Below, piece by piece: positions 15,894 through 23,840 of a stretch of DNA of 26,586 nucleotides. The notes below the pieces were generated by a model, which did no database searches, was not told where the DNA came from, and saw nothing but the letters and a program-made list of their open reading frames with translations. The first letter of the stretch is position 1; the number at the start of each line of letters is the position of its first letter. The DNA comes from an uncultured Lachnospiraceae bacterium (GTDB lineage: Bacteria; Bacillota; Clostridia; Lachnospirales; Lachnospiraceae): the NCBI GenBank assembly GCA_910578795.1, contig CAJTSD010000048.1, positions 1 to 26,586 on the forward strand, in the 5' to 3' direction. The position numbers and the translations under genes are program-made.

Positions 15894-15908
15894 ATCTGAT
15901 TACCAGAT
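15894..15908. promoter_or_regulatory. Inverted repeat in the MATE-malic enzyme divergent region
   Basis: ATCTG-ATTAC-CAGAT has perfect 5-base arms; a further AACAGATT copy of the half-site lies at 15922-15929. It sits in the MATE 5' leader and could be an operator of a local regulator. No regulator gene is adjacent. The remainder of the 194-base gap is AT-rich with no gene. Confidence 0.3.
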
Positions 15909-15961
15909 ACAAACAAAAATTTAACAGATTCATAAAATGCTTTGAATTCTTTATTGCGAAG

Positions 15962-15990
15962 TTTCCAAATTTATTATACATTAATATAAG
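15962..15990 (+). promoter_or_regulatory. Possible promoter of the malic enzyme gene
   Basis: TTTCCA, 17-base spacer, TATAAG. The match is only moderate, and the AT-rich stretch offers alternatives (TTGCGA at 15954 with TATACA at a short 15-base spacing). Confidence 0.3.
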
Positions 15991-16055
15991 AAGAATTTCA
16001 TACAAAACTTTATTCATTTCAATCCCAAAATTATTTTAGATAGGAGACTTTACAT

Positions 16056-17210
16056 ATGACACTTCAGGAAAAAGCACTTGCACTTCACAAAGAATGGAAC
16101 GGTAAACTGGAAACCATATCAAAAACCCCGGTAAAATCAAGAGAGGCGCTTTCACTCGCCTACACCCCCGGCGTTGCGGAACCCTGCAAGGTAATCGCCG
16201 AAAATAAAGATGCTGCTTATCAGTATACAATGAAAGCAAACACGGTAGCCGTCGTTTCCGACGGAAGCGCAGTTCTCGGACTTGGCAATATCGGACCTTA
16301 CGCGGCAATGCCCGTTATGGAGGGAAAAGCCGTTTTGTTTAAGGAATTTGGCGGCGTGAACGCAGTTCCCATCTGCCTCGATACGCAGGACACCGAGGAA
16401 ATCATCAAGGCAGTCACATGGCTTGCGCCCGCCTACGGCGGCATTAACCTTGAAGACATCAGCGCACCGCGCTGTTTTGAGATTGAGGAACGTCTGAAGG
16501 AACTCCTTGACATTCCCGTATTCCACGACGACCAGCACGGAACGGCGATTGTCGTGCTCGCGGGCATTATCAACGCACTCAAGGTCGTAAAAAAACAGAA
16601 AGAACACTGTAAAGTTGTCGTAAACGGTGCAGGCAGCGCAGGCGTTGCAATCACCAAGCTTCTGCTCACATACGGCTTTACCAACGTGATCATGTGCGAT
16701 AAAGTCGGCATTGTTTCGACTTCGACACAGGGGCTTAACTGGATGCAGGAAAAAATGGCAAAGCTTACAAACCCCAATAACGAAACAGGCTCTCTTGCCG
16801 ACGCATTGAAGGGTGCAGATATTTTTGTGGGCGTTTCCGCTCCGAATATCGTAACACCTGAGATGGTCAAATCAATGGCATCCGATAGCATTTTGTTCGC
16901 TATGGCGAACCCCACTCCGGAAATTATGCCAGACGTTGCAAAAGCAGCAGGTGCAAAGATTGTCGGCACCGGAAGAAGTGATTTTCCCAATCAGGTCAAC
17001 AACGTGGTAGCGTTCCCTGGTATCTTTAAAGGTGCGCTTGAAGGACGTGCCACACAGATTACGGAGGAAATGAAGCTTGCTGCCGCGAATGCAATTGCCG
17101 GTCTTGTACCCGACGACGAATTAAACGAGGACAATATTATGCCCGAAGCATTCAATCCGAAAGTTGCAGAACTTGTCGCGGAGGCGGTGAAATCCCATAT
17201 CAAACGATGA
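16056..17210 (+). CDS. NAD(P)-dependent malic enzyme, short bacterial form
   Basis: Oxidative decarboxylation of malate to pyruvate and CO2 with reduction of NAD(P). The product is 384 residues, the short form lacking the C-terminal phosphotransacetylase domain found in MaeB. Key residues are present: Y36 in LAYTPGVAEPC, K91 in MEGKAVLFKEFGG, the divalent-metal site in E133-D134 and HDDQHGT (157-163), and the dinucleotide-binding GAGSAG (191-196). FAMANPTPEIMPD and GRSDFPNQVNNVVAFPG are diagnostic of the family. The cofactor preference is not clear from sequence. AGGAG lies nine bases before the ATG. It is followed 15 bases later by a DUF4364 gene on the same strand, so the two are probably co-transcribed. 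Confidence 0.96.
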   Translation: MTLQEKALALHKEWNGKLETISKTPVKSREALSLAYTPGVAEPCKVIAENKDAAYQYTMKANTVAVVSDGSAVLGLGNIGPYAAMPVMEGKAVLFKEFGGVNAVPICLDTQDTEEIIKAVTWLAPAYGGINLEDISAPRCFEIEERLKELLDIPVFHDDQHGTAIVVLAGIINALKVVKKQKEHCKVVVNGAGSAGVAITKLLLTYGFTNVIMCDKVGIVSTSTQGLNWMQEKMAKLTNPNNETGSLADALKGADIFVGVSAPNIVTPEMVKSMASDSILFAMANPTPEIMPDVAKAAGAKIVGTGRSDFPNQVNNVVAFPGIFKGALEGRATQITEEMKLAAANAIAGLVPDDELNEDNIMPEAFNPKVAELVAEAVKSHIKR

Positions 17211-17225
17211 AAGGCAGGAATTTTC

Positions 17226-17741
17226 ATGACGCAGGATCCATTGACACTGTATAAGCTGATTGTCTTGTATATGCTCGACAAAGTAAAGTTCAAACTTACC
17301 AATTCCCAAATCAGCAGTTTTATTCTTGAAAAAGAATACACAAACTATATGACACTCCAACAAGTCATTTCTGATTTACTGGACACAGAGCTTGTCAAAT
17401 CAGACACGCTTATGAATCGTACCTATTTCTCGATTACAGAAGAGGGACGCAATACATTATCTTACTTTGGAAACCGCATCAGCGATGCGATCATAAACGA
17501 TATTGACACATTCCTTAAGGAAAAACATTTAGAGTTGAAAAATGAGGCATCCATCACTGCGAATTATTATAAATCCGTTTCCGGAGAATTTGAAACGGAG
17601 CTAATAGCAAAAGAAAAAGATATTGTACTGGTCAATATCAAACTCTCTGTCCCCACGGAAGAAATGGCTGAAACAATCTGTGACGGATGGCACAAAAAGA
17701 ATCAACAGATTTACAAATATTTAATGCAGGCGCTTTTTTAG
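17226..17741 (+). CDS. DUF4364 family protein, winged-helix-like
   Basis: A soluble protein of 171 residues. The N-terminal part (about 7-90) reads as a winged helix: LYKLIVLYMLDKV, then TNSQISSFILEK (recognition-helix-like), then LLDTELV and a beta wing NRTYFSITEEGRNTLSYF, resembling PadR/MarR-type folds. The C-terminal part (about 95-171) is alpha/beta with EIIAKEKDIVLVNIKLSVPTEE-like strands. The DUF4364 family is characteristic of Clostridia and has no established function; DNA binding is inference. It follows malic enzyme by 15 bases with AAGGCAGGA as a ribosome site. Its stop overlaps that of convergent rarA by 4 bases, and the terminator stem begins within its last codons. Confidence 0.85.
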   Translation: MTQDPLTLYKLIVLYMLDKVKFKLTNSQISSFILEKEYTNYMTLQQVISDLLDTELVKSDTLMNRTYFSITEEGRNTLSYFGNRISDAIINDIDTFLKEKHLELKNEASITANYYKSVSGEFETELIAKEKDIVLVNIKLSVPTEEMAETICDGWHKKNQQIYKYLMQALF

Positions 17742-17757
17742 CCGTCCTGCATTTTTT
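17723..17757 (+). terminator. Terminator spanning the overlapping 3' ends of the DUF4364 gene and rarA
   Basis: AATGCAGG (17723-17730) and CCTGCATT (17746-17753) form a perfect 8-bp stem around a 15-base loop, followed by a T run on the plus strand to 17757. Both stop codons lie in the loop. On the minus strand the stem is followed only by TTAAATATTTG, so termination in that direction would be weaker. Confidence 0.7.
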
Positions 17758-19078
17758 CCGCCTCACTTTTCATGCGCTTCATGTGATCCCTGATTTTTGC
17801 CTCATATCCGTTCCAGGAAGGCTCATAAAATGTTGTCCCCTTCAGCTCGTACGGAAGATACTGCTGCTCCACATAATGATTCGGATAATCATGGGCATAT
17901 TTATAACCTGTACCCCGTCCCAATTTTGCTGCCCCCTTGTAATGTGAATCCTGTAAATGCGTCGGAATTGGAAGATTTCCGCTTTTCCTCACTTCCTCAC
18001 CCGCCGTAAAAACCGCGTTGCATGCCGCATTGCTTTTAGGCGCACACGCAACATAAATTGCCGCCTGTGACAAAACAATCTGTGCCTCAGGCATTCCAAT
18101 GCGCTCAACCGCAAGCGACGCACTCACAGCCACATTTAGCGCCTGAGGATCCGCATTTCCCACATCCTCCGACGCGCAGATCATAATACGCCTTGCAATA
18201 AATTTCACGTCTTCTCCCGCATAAAGCATTTTGGCAAGATAGTATACCGCTGCATCCGGATCAGAGCCTCTCATGCTTTTAATAAACGCCGATATCGTGT
18301 CATAATGATTATCGCCGTTTTTATCGTACAAAACACGGCGTTTTTGAATACACTCCTGCGCCACGTCAATATCAATATGGATTTTCCCATCCGCACTCCT
18401 GTCAGTTGTCATAATGCCAAGCTCGACTGCATTCAACGCATGCCTTGCATCTCCTCCCGATAAATCCGCCAGAAATTCCAGCGCCTCCTCGCTGATATCC
18501 GCATCAAAGCTTCCCATTCCCTTCTCGCTGTCATAAACCGCACGACGGATTAGCGTCTTAATATCCTCCCGTTCAAGCGGTTTCAACTCAAAAATAATAG
18601 AACGCGAAATCAACGCGCCGTTTACTTCAAAGTATGGATTCTCCGTTGTCGCGCCAATCAGGATAATCGTTCCGTCCTCAACAAACGGAAGGAGATAATC
18701 CTGCTGCCCCTTGTTAAAACGGTGAATTTCGTCAATAAACAAAATCGTGCGTTTTGCGTACATGGCAAGCGTTTCCTTCGCCCTGCCAATAACTTCTTCC
18801 ATATCCTTTTTTCCCGCCACAGTCGCGTTAATCTGCGTAAATTCCGCACTTGTCGTATTTGCAATCACTTTTGCAAGCGTCGTCTTTCCCGTTCCCGGCG
18901 GTCCGTAAAATATAATAGAGCTTAATTTGTCCGCCTTAATCGCACGGTATAGCAGCTTATCCTTCCCTATAATATGCGACTGACCTACCACCTCATCGAG
19001 TGTGGCAGGTCTAATCCGCGAGGCAAGCGGAGAATCCTTCTCCTTTGCCATATTTCCCATATATTCAAACAAGTCCAT
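17738..19078 (-). CDS. rarA: Replication-associated recombination protein A (AAA+ ATPase)
   Basis: RarA/MgsA is a clamp-loader-like AAA+ ATPase that acts at stalled replication forks and interacts with SSB. The product is 446 residues, full length. Walker A is GPPGTGKTT (59-67), Walker B is ILFIDE (112-117, then IHRFNKGQQD) and sensor 1 is IGATTENP (141-148). The C-terminal tetramerisation region includes HYDTISAFIKSMRGSDPDAAVYYLA, a family hallmark (20 residues of it are enough to identify it). GGAG lies eight bases before the ATG at 19078. It is 20 bases after the EAL-domain gene, as the last member of a four-gene run; no separate promoter is evident, so its expression seems tied to that operon. 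Confidence 0.96.
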   Translation of the reverse strand: MDLFEYMGNMAKEKDSPLASRIRPATLDEVVGQSHIIGKDKLLYRAIKADKLSSIIFYGPPGTGKTTLAKVIANTTSAEFTQINATVAGKKDMEEVIGRAKETLAMYAKRTILFIDEIHRFNKGQQDYLLPFVEDGTIILIGATTENPYFEVNGALISRSIIFELKPLEREDIKTLIRRAVYDSEKGMGSFDADISEEALEFLADLSGGDARHALNAVELGIMTTDRSADGKIHIDIDVAQECIQKRRVLYDKNGDNHYDTISAFIKSMRGSDPDAAVYYLAKMLYAGEDVKFIARRIMICASEDVGNADPQALNVAVSASLAVERIGMPEAQIVLSQAAIYVACAPKSNAACNAVFTAGEEVRKSGNLPIPTHLQDSHYKGAAKLGRGTGYKYAHDYPNHYVEQQYLPYELKGTTFYEPSWNGYEAKIRDHMKRMKSEAEKMQDG

Positions 19079-19098
19079 ATGTGATCTCCAATAATATT

Positions 19099-20757
19099 TT
19101 AAAGTTTTTCCTCAAACCGCTCCCGCGGCAGCGGTCTGTCAAAGTAAAAGCCCTGTGCCATAAAACAGCCATATTCTTTTAAAAGCCTTACCTGCTCCAA
19201 CGTTTCCACGCCCTCGCAAATCGTCACCATTCCCAATTCCTGTGCAATGGCGATGACATACTTGAGCATCGCACGGTTTTTCCCCGACAACTCATTTCCT
19301 TCATCATGTAAAAAGCTTTTGTCAATTTTTATGACATTCCAGGGTATCTCACGGATTAAGTTAAAGGACGAATATCCCACGCCAAAATCGTCCACCGACG
19401 TGCTGATTCCATGCTCTCTCAGCCCATTCACCATATCCTTCAAATCATTAAAACTGACATCCGTCGTCGTTTCCGTAAGCTCAATCTCAATATACTCGTG
19501 CGGAACATTATGGCTGTCTATAATGTCAAGAATGTTTTGCAAAAGATGCGTATTCCCCAAATGACACCTTGAAAGATTTACCGACACCTTCACCACACGC
19601 TTCCCCTCATCCAGCCAGCGCCGTATGTCCGCGCACACATGATTCAGCATATAAAAATCAAGTTCACAGATATCCTTACTTTGCTCAAGCACCGGAATAA
19701 ATTTGTCAGGCGGCACAATCTGATCTTCATGATACCAGCGGCAAAGCGCTTCCGCTCCCTTGAGCTTGTAGTCCTTCATAAATACCTTCGGCTGATAGTA
19801 TACCTTAAATTCCTCATTTCGCATGGCATCCGGAAACATTGTTTCAATCTGCTTGCGCTCATTTGAGAACGCAAGCAACGCATCATTATAAAAAATCCTG
19901 TCCGTCGTCTTGCTATGCTTTGCCACATTCAATGCAACATTCGCCCTGTCCATAAGATCTGACGGATAATTGACCGTATTATCAACCATATAATATCCAG
20001 CCACCGCAGACACAAACGCGCTCTCTCCTGCCTCGTCCGTATCAAGCTCAATTCCTTCCATATGCCTGATGACCGCATCCAGTTTTTCCTTCAAAAACAG
20101 TACGATAAAATTATCGCCGCCAACCCTGCACACAAGCTCCGTATGATCCAAAAGCGCCTCAAGCTGTTCAATGTAGTCCACCATAATCTTGGTGCCCTTC
20201 TCCCTGCCAAATCGCTGGTTTACGATAGAAAAATGCTTCAGATTAAAATAGCATACCCCGTAATTCTCCACAACGCCATTCAGAATCAATGTACCTGCGT
20301 GTTTCATAAAGAAGTTTAAATTATACATTCCCAGCTGCGTATCGTGAAAAGTAAACTGATCCGCAATCTGCGCAAGCCGCACCCTTGCATTGTAAGCAAA
20401 CAGACAAGTCTGTAAGACCTTAATCTTTTCCAGTTCTTCCTCGTCCCACTCTGTTTTGTCGTTGATCTTGTAAAATCTGTAGATGACCACATTTCCCCTG
20501 TCCGTGCTCTCCCGTTTTATGTAAACTGCGTTTTCGTCAGGTTCATCCCCTTGATACAGAATAATATCAATCCCTTTATTCCGCTTCTCCAGGCTTATCG
20601 CGTCATAGCACTTCATCGTAACTTTTGCCACACGCAAAACCTTGCATATTTCATCAAGCGCATGCCCAATCTCGGGAGAGTCCAGCTCATAGACCTTTGC
20701 AACCAATATGTGAAACCGGTCCATCGCATCCGCATATTTTTTTGTGTCAAACTTCAT
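19099..20757 (-). CDS. c-di-GMP phosphodiesterase: degenerate GGDEF plus intact EAL domain
   Basis: A cytosolic protein of 552 residues with no membrane segment. Residues 1-130 are an uncharacterised alpha/beta sensor-like region. A GGDEF domain follows (about 131-295), but its active-site loop is G213-G-D-N-F217 and the substrate motif is FNLKHFSIVNQ instead of D-x-D-x-F, so diguanylate cyclase activity is probably lost. The EAL domain (about 300-552) keeps the catalytic set: E336-A-L, N394, E427/E429 in ELTET, D456-D457 in DDFGVGYSSF, K478/K480 in IKIDKSF, E515 in EGVET and Q535. It should therefore hydrolyse c-di-GMP. The ATG at 20757 is chosen over a GTG nine bases upstream because GAGG precedes it by eight bases. 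It is downstream of the PocR sensor gene with a 46-base gap holding a hairpin. Confidence 0.93.
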   Translation of the reverse strand: MKFDTKKYADAMDRFHILVAKVYELDSPEIGHALDEICKVLRVAKVTMKCYDAISLEKRNKGIDIILYQGDEPDENAVYIKRESTDRGNVVIYRFYKINDKTEWDEEELEKIKVLQTCLFAYNARVRLAQIADQFTFHDTQLGMYNLNFFMKHAGTLILNGVVENYGVCYFNLKHFSIVNQRFGREKGTKIMVDYIEQLEALLDHTELVCRVGGDNFIVLFLKEKLDAVIRHMEGIELDTDEAGESAFVSAVAGYYMVDNTVNYPSDLMDRANVALNVAKHSKTTDRIFYNDALLAFSNERKQIETMFPDAMRNEEFKVYYQPKVFMKDYKLKGAEALCRWYHEDQIVPPDKFIPVLEQSKDICELDFYMLNHVCADIRRWLDEGKRVVKVSVNLSRCHLGNTHLLQNILDIIDSHNVPHEYIEIELTETTTDVSFNDLKDMVNGLREHGISTSVDDFGVGYSSFNLIREIPWNVIKIDKSFLHDEGNELSGKNRAMLKYVIAIAQELGMVTICEGVETLEQVRLLKEYGCFMAQGFYFDRPLPRERFEEKL

Positions 20758-20776
20758 ATGAAACACCTCATCTATT

Positions 20777-20801
20777 GTTACTGTCCGCGCGTTCCAGTAA
20801 C
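20777..20801. repeat. Intercistronic hairpin between the PocR-sensor and EAL genes
   Basis: GTTACTG (20777-20783) and CAGTAAC (20795-20801) are perfect 7-base arms around an 11-base GC-rich loop. It begins three bases past the PocR-gene stop codon and ends 20 bases before the EAL start. There is no T run, so differential stability is more likely than termination. Confidence 0.6.
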
Positions 20802-20803
20802 GT

Positions 20804-22057
20804 CTACTTCATTTCCAACTGAGGCACAATTACTTTTGTCACCGTCCCACCGTCAGGCATGGACTCAAAAACAATTCTTCCTGAAAGCTGTTCAACAAGC
20901 ATCCTTAAAATAAAAAGCTCCTTCTCCTCCTCCTCCGTGCAGTTTAACAGGTTCATATTTACATGCTGCATATATTTATTTAAAGCCACGATACTGCTCT
21001 CCTGCATTCCGTTCCCTTGATCCCTCACTTCGATAACAAGCATATCCGCATAATCAACCTTTTCGGCACGTGCATACATTTCTATGATGCCATCCTTCAT
21101 AAAATTATTTCCGATTTTTATGAGCGTTGACATCAGCTGCTTAAGCCTTCCCATATCGCCAAAAAAGCATACGGACATATCATCCGAAGTTTTTATTTGT
21201 ACTCTGTTCCCCTTCTCCTTAATTACATTGCGCTGCAGTTTAATTGCTTCATTGATAATCCGCTTGAGGTTGTATGCCGTTTCCTTTAGTGAAATTCCGC
21301 TGTCCGTCATTTTTGCATACTCTACCGTATTGCCAAACGCAGTCAGGATTTCCCTGCCGTTTCGAATCAATACCTCCAAAGAACTTGCCATCGCCTCATA
21401 ATCTGTGTTTTCAAGCGAAAGCTTTGCGCTTTCTATCCATAACGAAATGGTCTTTTCCATATTGGAATAAATATCCACCATCTGATTGGTCTGGCTTCTT
21501 GAAATCTTTTCAAGCTTGATACTGTTTTGCAGTGCAATATAGTTTTTGTATGCCATTTCAGAAAGCACTGCCGCAAGCTCTGTCAAAAACTTTGCCGCCT
21601 TTCTGACCTGCTCCTCATCAATCAAATGGATTTTTTTGGATGCTTCCAAATATATCTCCTCATCGATTCCAAGCTCTCTTGCCATTGCGCGTTCCTGCGC
21701 CTCATCCGGCGGTTCCTTACGAACCTGCCCGCCAATAACGCTTCCAATCATATACTCATTTACCATAATAGGAGCCGCGTAATCAGTCAGTCCCACATGG
21801 CAGGTATAAACAACAGGCGTTCCACTCTCGTATGTATTGATTGCACCCATCCGGTCACATTCTTCACATCTGCGGCTGCCTGTATCGCACTTACGCACCA
21901 GATTCATGCAAAGCTGTGTAAACCCACTGCCCTTCGTGACAGGTACACCCTTTTCATCCGTTATAAGCGCCGCCATTCCCGTAAATTCAGAGAAAGCGTC
22001 CTGTATACGCTGCAGGATTTTTACATCTATCAGCTCCGTGAGCTTTATACCTCTCAT
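20804..22057 (-). CDS. PocR-domain sensor with a degenerate histidine-kinase-like C-terminus
   Basis: A cytosolic protein of 417 residues. Residues 8-175 are a PocR ligand-binding domain: a cysteine-rich pattern (C50, C58, C64, C67, C87) and YTCHVGLTDYAAPIMVNEY (84-102), then GSVIGGQVR. PocR domains are PAS-like folds known from propanediol-utilisation regulators and thought to bind small organic molecules. A coiled helical segment (about 175-290) resembles a dimerisation domain, but no phosphorylatable histidine is seen at the expected place. The C-terminus (295-417) looks like HATPase_c with a D345-x-G-x-G-like G1 box (VRDQGNGM) and GGTVTKVIVP, while the N box is poor. It may be a non-phosphorylating or atypical kinase. 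No response regulator is nearby. The ATG at 22057 has GGGGGTG eight bases upstream. Confidence 0.82.
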   Translation of the reverse strand: MRGIKLTELIDVKILQRIQDAFSEFTGMAALITDEKGVPVTKGSGFTQLCMNLVRKCDTGSRRCEECDRMGAINTYESGTPVVYTCHVGLTDYAAPIMVNEYMIGSVIGGQVRKEPPDEAQERAMARELGIDEEIYLEASKKIHLIDEEQVRKAAKFLTELAAVLSEMAYKNYIALQNSIKLEKISRSQTNQMVDIYSNMEKTISLWIESAKLSLENTDYEAMASSLEVLIRNGREILTAFGNTVEYAKMTDSGISLKETAYNLKRIINEAIKLQRNVIKEKGNRVQIKTSDDMSVCFFGDMGRLKQLMSTLIKIGNNFMKDGIIEMYARAEKVDYADMLVIEVRDQGNGMQESSIVALNKYMQHVNMNLLNCTEEEEKELFILRMLVEQLSGRIVFESMPDGGTVTKVIVPQLEMK

Positions 22058-22079
22058 GCTTTCACCCCCGTTCGCGCTG

Positions 22080-23714
22080 CTATCCTCTGTTTTGGGCTGC
22101 CACAAGGCTTTCTCCGCCATACATTTTCCTTAGCTTCGGCTTTTCAATCTTGCCTGTCGGATTTCTTGGTATCTCTGCAAAAATTAGCTTTCGCGGACGC
22201 TTATATTTGGGAAGCTTCATGCAGTAATCGTTGATTTCCTGCTCCGTCGCTTCCATTCCATCCTTAATCTCAATCACTGCTGCGGTAATTTCACCAAGAC
22301 GCTTGTCTGGAATTCCAATTACCGCTACATCCTTAATTTTATTATTGGTGCGCAAAAAATCCTCTATCTGTACGGGATAAATATTTTCACCGCCGCTGAT
22401 AACGACATCCTTTTTACGGTCTACAAGGAAGATAAAGCCGTCCTCATCCTCCTGCGCCATATCACCCGTAAAAAGCCATCCGTCTTTTAGCACCTCGGCA
22501 GTTGCTTTCTCGTCATTGTAGTAGCAGGTCATCACGCCAGGTCCTTTTACCGCAAGCTCACCGACCTCACCGCGTTTCACGGTATTTCCCGCTTCGTCTG
22601 CAATCTTTACCTGCCAGCCATACCCCGCCTTTCCGATTGCGCCTACTTTATGTATATTTTCCACGCCAAGATGCACACAGCCGGGTCCGATTGACTCACT
22701 CAATCCATAGTTGGTGTCATACTGATGATGCGGGAATACTTTTTTCCACCGCTGAATGAGGCTCTGCGGCACTGGCTGAGCGCCGATATGCATCAGCCTC
22801 CACTGCGAAAGCTCATAATCCTCAAGCTGAATATCCCCTCTGTCAATAGCGTCAAGAATATCCTGTGCCCATGGTACCAAAAGCCACACAATCGTACACC
22901 GTTCCTTGGAAACCGCATCCAATATAAATTCAGGTTTTGTTCCCTTTAAAAGTACCGCCTTCGCGCCTTCCAAAAAGCTGCCGAACCAGTGCATTTTCGC
23001 ACCTGTATGATAGAGCGGCGGAATACACAAAAACACATCCTGCTTTGTCTGTCCATGATGATTCTGCTCTACCTTGCACGAGTGCATCAGGCTTTCATGA
23101 TTATGCAGGATTGCCTTTGGAAAGCCTGTCGTGCCGGAAGAAAAATAGATTGCGGCATTGTCCATGTCGGTCAATGTTATCATTGGCGTTTGGCTGGAAC
23201 AGTTCAACGTAAGGCTTGTATAATCCTCCGCAAAGCTCGGACAGTTATCCCCCACATAAAACAACAGTCTGTTTTTGCTGATACTGTCTGCAATTTCCTC
23301 CACACGCCCAATAAATTCCGGTCCAAAAACAAGCACATCTGCCTCCGCCAAATTCAGGCAGTATTCAATCTCATCGGAAGCATACCGGAAATTTAAAGGA
23401 ACCGCCAGCGCTCCTGTTTTCAATATGCCAAAATAAATTGGCAGCCATTCCAAGCAATTCATCAAAAGAATTGCGACCTTATCATCCTTCTTAATACCTC
23501 TCTCAAGCAAAAGGTTTGCAAAACGGTTCGCCTTTTCGTTGAACACACTCCAGGTAATTTCCCTTCGGTAGTGTGTCACAGGATTCGGCTCTATCAGGTC
23601 ATACTCTTTCCATGTGACACGTCTTGTTTCCTTAATTTCAGGATTAATTTCCACAAGACAAATATCATTTCCATATAATTTACAGTTTCTTTCTAAAATG
23701 TCAGTTATCGGCAT
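22080..23714 (-). CDS. Acyl-CoA synthetase (AMP-forming), carboxylic acid-CoA ligase
   Basis: Class I adenylate-forming enzyme that activates a carboxylic acid to acyl-AMP and then acyl-CoA. The product is 544 residues, full length. Motifs in order: P-loop SSGTTGFPK (192-200), YGLSES (336-341), GWLFTGDMA with D418, the hinge DRKKD (432-436) with ISGGENIYP, and the catalytic lysine K522 in NPTGKIEK. The N-terminal region repeats an R-x-TW motif (RRVTW, 31-35, and REITW, 51-55), an insertion of about 20 residues. The substrate cannot be assigned; medium-chain, branched or aromatic acids are all possible. AAGGAG lies nine bases before the ATG, and a sigma-A promoter is just upstream, making it the first gene of the PocR-EAL-rarA run, 22 bases before the PocR gene. 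Confidence 0.93.
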   Translation of the reverse strand: MPITDILERNCKLYGNDICLVEINPEIKETRRVTWKEYDLIEPNPVTHYRREITWSVFNEKANRFANLLLERGIKKDDKVAILLMNCLEWLPIYFGILKTGALAVPLNFRYASDEIEYCLNLAEADVLVFGPEFIGRVEEIADSISKNRLLFYVGDNCPSFAEDYTSLTLNCSSQTPMITLTDMDNAAIYFSSGTTGFPKAILHNHESLMHSCKVEQNHHGQTKQDVFLCIPPLYHTGAKMHWFGSFLEGAKAVLLKGTKPEFILDAVSKERCTIVWLLVPWAQDILDAIDRGDIQLEDYELSQWRLMHIGAQPVPQSLIQRWKKVFPHHQYDTNYGLSESIGPGCVHLGVENIHKVGAIGKAGYGWQVKIADEAGNTVKRGEVGELAVKGPGVMTCYYNDEKATAEVLKDGWLFTGDMAQEDEDGFIFLVDRKKDVVISGGENIYPVQIEDFLRTNNKIKDVAVIGIPDKRLGEITAAVIEIKDGMEATEQEINDYCMKLPKYKRPRKLIFAEIPRNPTGKIEKPKLRKMYGGESLVAAQNRG

Positions 23715-23795
23715 TGTTGTAACTCCTTGCTTTTGTTATTCATGATAATAAAATTTCCCAATTTCATTAATTACATACTTTTTTATTTTATCACT

Positions 23796-23824
23796 ATTGT
23801 ATCGAAATATCTACCGTTTTGCAA
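23796..23824 (-). promoter_or_regulatory. Promoter of the acyl-CoA synthetase-PocR-EAL-rarA run
   Basis: TTGCAA (23824-23819), exactly 17 bases, TACAAT (23801-23796), 81 bases upstream of the start codon. It lies directly after the spoVAD stop, with no terminator visible between, so read-through from spoVAD is possible. Confidence 0.75.
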
Positions 23825-23840
23825 AAGTTTTGTATATTTG

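Noticed and set aside
21527..22234. Plus-strand open frame crossing the PocR-gene/acyl-CoA synthetase junction
   Set aside because: It covers two well-supported minus-strand genes and their Shine-Dalgarno sequences; no family match is seen.
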